From: Niallia endozanthoxylica
GTDB taxonomy: Bacteria > Bacillota > Bacilli > Bacillales > Cytobacillaceae
DNA: 64,000 nt
Direction of reading: 5' to 3'
NCBI RefSeq assembly: GCF_008710145.1
Contig: NZ_VYKL01000005.1
Location: forward strand, 62,001-126,000
Shown: positions 62,882 to 64,000 of the stretch, piece after piece
Layout: each line of letters starts with the position of its first letter
Numbering within the stretch: the stretch's first letter is position 1
Translations under genes and position numbers: made by a program
Notes under the pieces: model-generated
What the model was told of the DNA's origin: nothing
Database searches by the model: none
The model's input: only the letters and a program-made list of their open reading frames with translations

Positions 62882-64000
62882 TTAAAATCCGGTAATTGCG
62901 ATTACGCCAGGTCTAGGCATTGTGTCACCTTTACGGTGCGGCCACATACTTGTTGGATTTTTAGCATCTTTCGACCCTTCACCTGGATGCTGCACAGCTA
63001 AGAATAATGTTGTTTCATCTGGAGTAAAGCATGGTCCTGTCATTTCAGATTCTATTGGACCTGAAGCAAATTGATACGCTTCACCGACTTCCTCTTCCCT
63101 TACATTCTTATAGGCAACAGTCGGAATAACAAATAAACCATTATTTTTGAAGTGCTTATGAATTCCTTTATTAAGACTACTGGAAGAAATATCTGTAACA
63201 GTCCAAAGATTTGCATTGCTATCAAACGTTAAATTATCTGGTGCACTAAAACCGCTTTGCTTACCACCTGCAGCGAAAATTTCAAAATCAAATGTTAATG
63301 AACCAAGATCATTGTTATCCTCAATAAATCTTGTAATGTGTCCATGGAAGTTCCCATGCTTGTCATTGTTTGTATGCGCAATGAAGATGGTTTTATCGAA
63401 TGGAGAAATTTCAACATCTTCCGGACGGTCCGTTGGCGTTCCACCAATTAATAAGGATGCTTCATCCGCATATACTAAAACATCAGCTTGAGTTTGGTAT
63501 TTTGCTTCAAGATCTGCTTTACCTTTAATTGCTGCTTGTACCGTTTCAAGCGTCATTGGTACCCATTGACCTTTTTTCATGTTGGCTACATAAAGTGTTC
63601 CTTCTTCTAAAAGCTTCGAATTAGCCCTGCCAGCTGATTCTACATATTTGTCTTTACTAACGAACTTGTACACACAGGCATCTTTTACATCATCACCCAT
63701 GTATACAGCAACGTGGCCATCCTTAGTTAGACCCATGGCAGCATTTTCATGATGGAAGCGGCCTAATGCCGTATGCTTACGCACTTTGAAGTTCGGATCA
63801 AACGGATCAATTTCCACAATCCAGCCGTAATGATTTTCATTTAATCCAGCTGCTTCACAAGTATCTTCATAGTTTTCTTCCGCTGAAAGAACCGTATTCC
63901 ATAAGGTTTTACCGCCGGAACAGTTCGCAAATGTTCCTTGAACCGTTGTTGCTCCGGCCATTGTTTTTGATCCTCTAGCAGGACCTGTTACATCAAACGG
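62882..64000 (-). CDS. PhoX-family (DUF839) protein, 5' end outside window
   Basis: The frame is open to the right edge; at least 372 C-terminal residues are present. G-G-T-P-T-D-R-P-E-D-V-E and G-P-C-F-T-P-D-E-T-T-L-F are characteristic of the PhoX/DUF839 beta-propeller phosphatases, which are Tat-exported, calcium- and iron-dependent. The Tat signal would be outside the window. An internal ATG at 63961 is not the start because homology continues upstream. Confidence 0.85.
   Translation of the reverse strand, partial: PFDVTGPARGSKTMAGATTVQGTFANCSGGKTLWNTVLSAEENYEDTCEAAGLNENHYGWIVEIDPFDPNFKVRKHTALGRFHHENAAMGLTKDGHVAVYMGDDVKDACVYKFVSKDKYVESAGRANSKLLEEGTLYVANMKKGQWVPMTLETVQAAIKGKADLEAKYQTQADVLVYADEASLLIGGTPTDRPEDVEISPFDKTIFIAHTNNDKHGNFHGHITRFIEDNNDLGSLTFDFEIFAAGGKQSGFSAPDNLTFDSNANLWTVTDISSSSLNKGIHKHFKNNGLFVIPTVAYKNVREEEVGEAYQFASGPIESEMTGPCFTPDETTLFLAVQHPGEGSKDAKNPTSMWPHRKGDTMPRPGVIAITGF

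Noticed and set aside
1-64000. CRISPR arrays, tRNA/rRNA genes, complete insertion sequences or prophage
   Set aside because: No regularly spaced direct repeats, cloverleaf-like genes, transposases or phage structural genes were seen on either strand.

Overview
The window is chromosomal DNA of a low-GC, endospore-forming, motile Bacillaceae bacterium. Support comes from a GerA-type germinant receptor operon with a sigma-G-like promoter, a YkvU/SpoVB-like flippase, SinR/SinI regulators, motAB with a sigma-D-like promoter, a LiaIHFSR envelope stress system, and synteny with the yfj-yfk part of the Bacillus subtilis map (dus, RumA-type methyltransferase, pdaA, yfkAB, yfkD, yfkH-yfkK). Species cannot be fixed from the sequence. 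No rRNA, tRNA, CRISPR array, prophage or intact insertion sequence was seen.

Layout. 1-3.6 kb: the end of a LysR regulator, a YolD-like small protein, a Fur-boxed hmoA haem monooxygenase and a membrane GGDEF protein. 4.0-13.1 kb: a ten-gene minus-strand hydrogenase operon, hypA-hypB-hypF-hypC-hypD-hypE, then a cytochrome b5-domain protein, the [NiFe] small and large subunits and a maturation protease. It ends in a decayed GGDEF fragment. 13.4-23.5 kb: tRNA and rRNA modification, meso-diaminopimelate dehydrogenase, a TetR regulator, PdaA, class I fumarase, YfkAB and YfkD. 23.8-29.2 kb: a ZosA-like metal ATPase, the yfkH-K genes and map. 29.5-33.3 kb: two SinR-like repressors, an unlisted SinI-like antirepressor on the opposite strand, motAB and a small protein. 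33.4-42.2 kb: topB, an MFS exporter, an M20 amidohydrolase, AmpS, acylphosphatase, MscL, a YkhA thioesterase and an orphan ECF sigma factor. 42.3-48.8 kb: ykvU, then a nitrite reductase/sirohaem operon (nirB, nirD, cobA-hemD fusion, sirC) behind a class II FNR-type promoter. 49.0-52.9 kb: liaIH and liaFSR. 53-58.5 kb: a transsulfuration enzyme and a germinant receptor operon in the order D-B-A-C. 58.7-64 kb: a YhfW-like Rieske oxidoreductase, YfmL-like helicase, HPr, TatA and the 3' part of a PhoX-family gene.

How it fits together. The hydrogenase small subunit has no Tat signal and no membrane cytochrome gene is present, so a cytosolic enzyme handing electrons to a haem b5-type partner is the most unusual system here. 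One proximal-cluster Cys is replaced by Asn. With NirBD, fumarase and FNR- or operator-like palindromes, the region suggests a facultative anaerobe. A sequence matching the cre consensus in front of sinR may tie the biofilm switch to carbon status.

Intergenic space is rich in palindromic repeats: four hairpins built on GGTGCCTGACAC, GGGGAC-type palindromes, two copies of a roughly 115-157 bp multi-hairpin element, and two other large structured elements at 35.6 kb and 51.5 kb.
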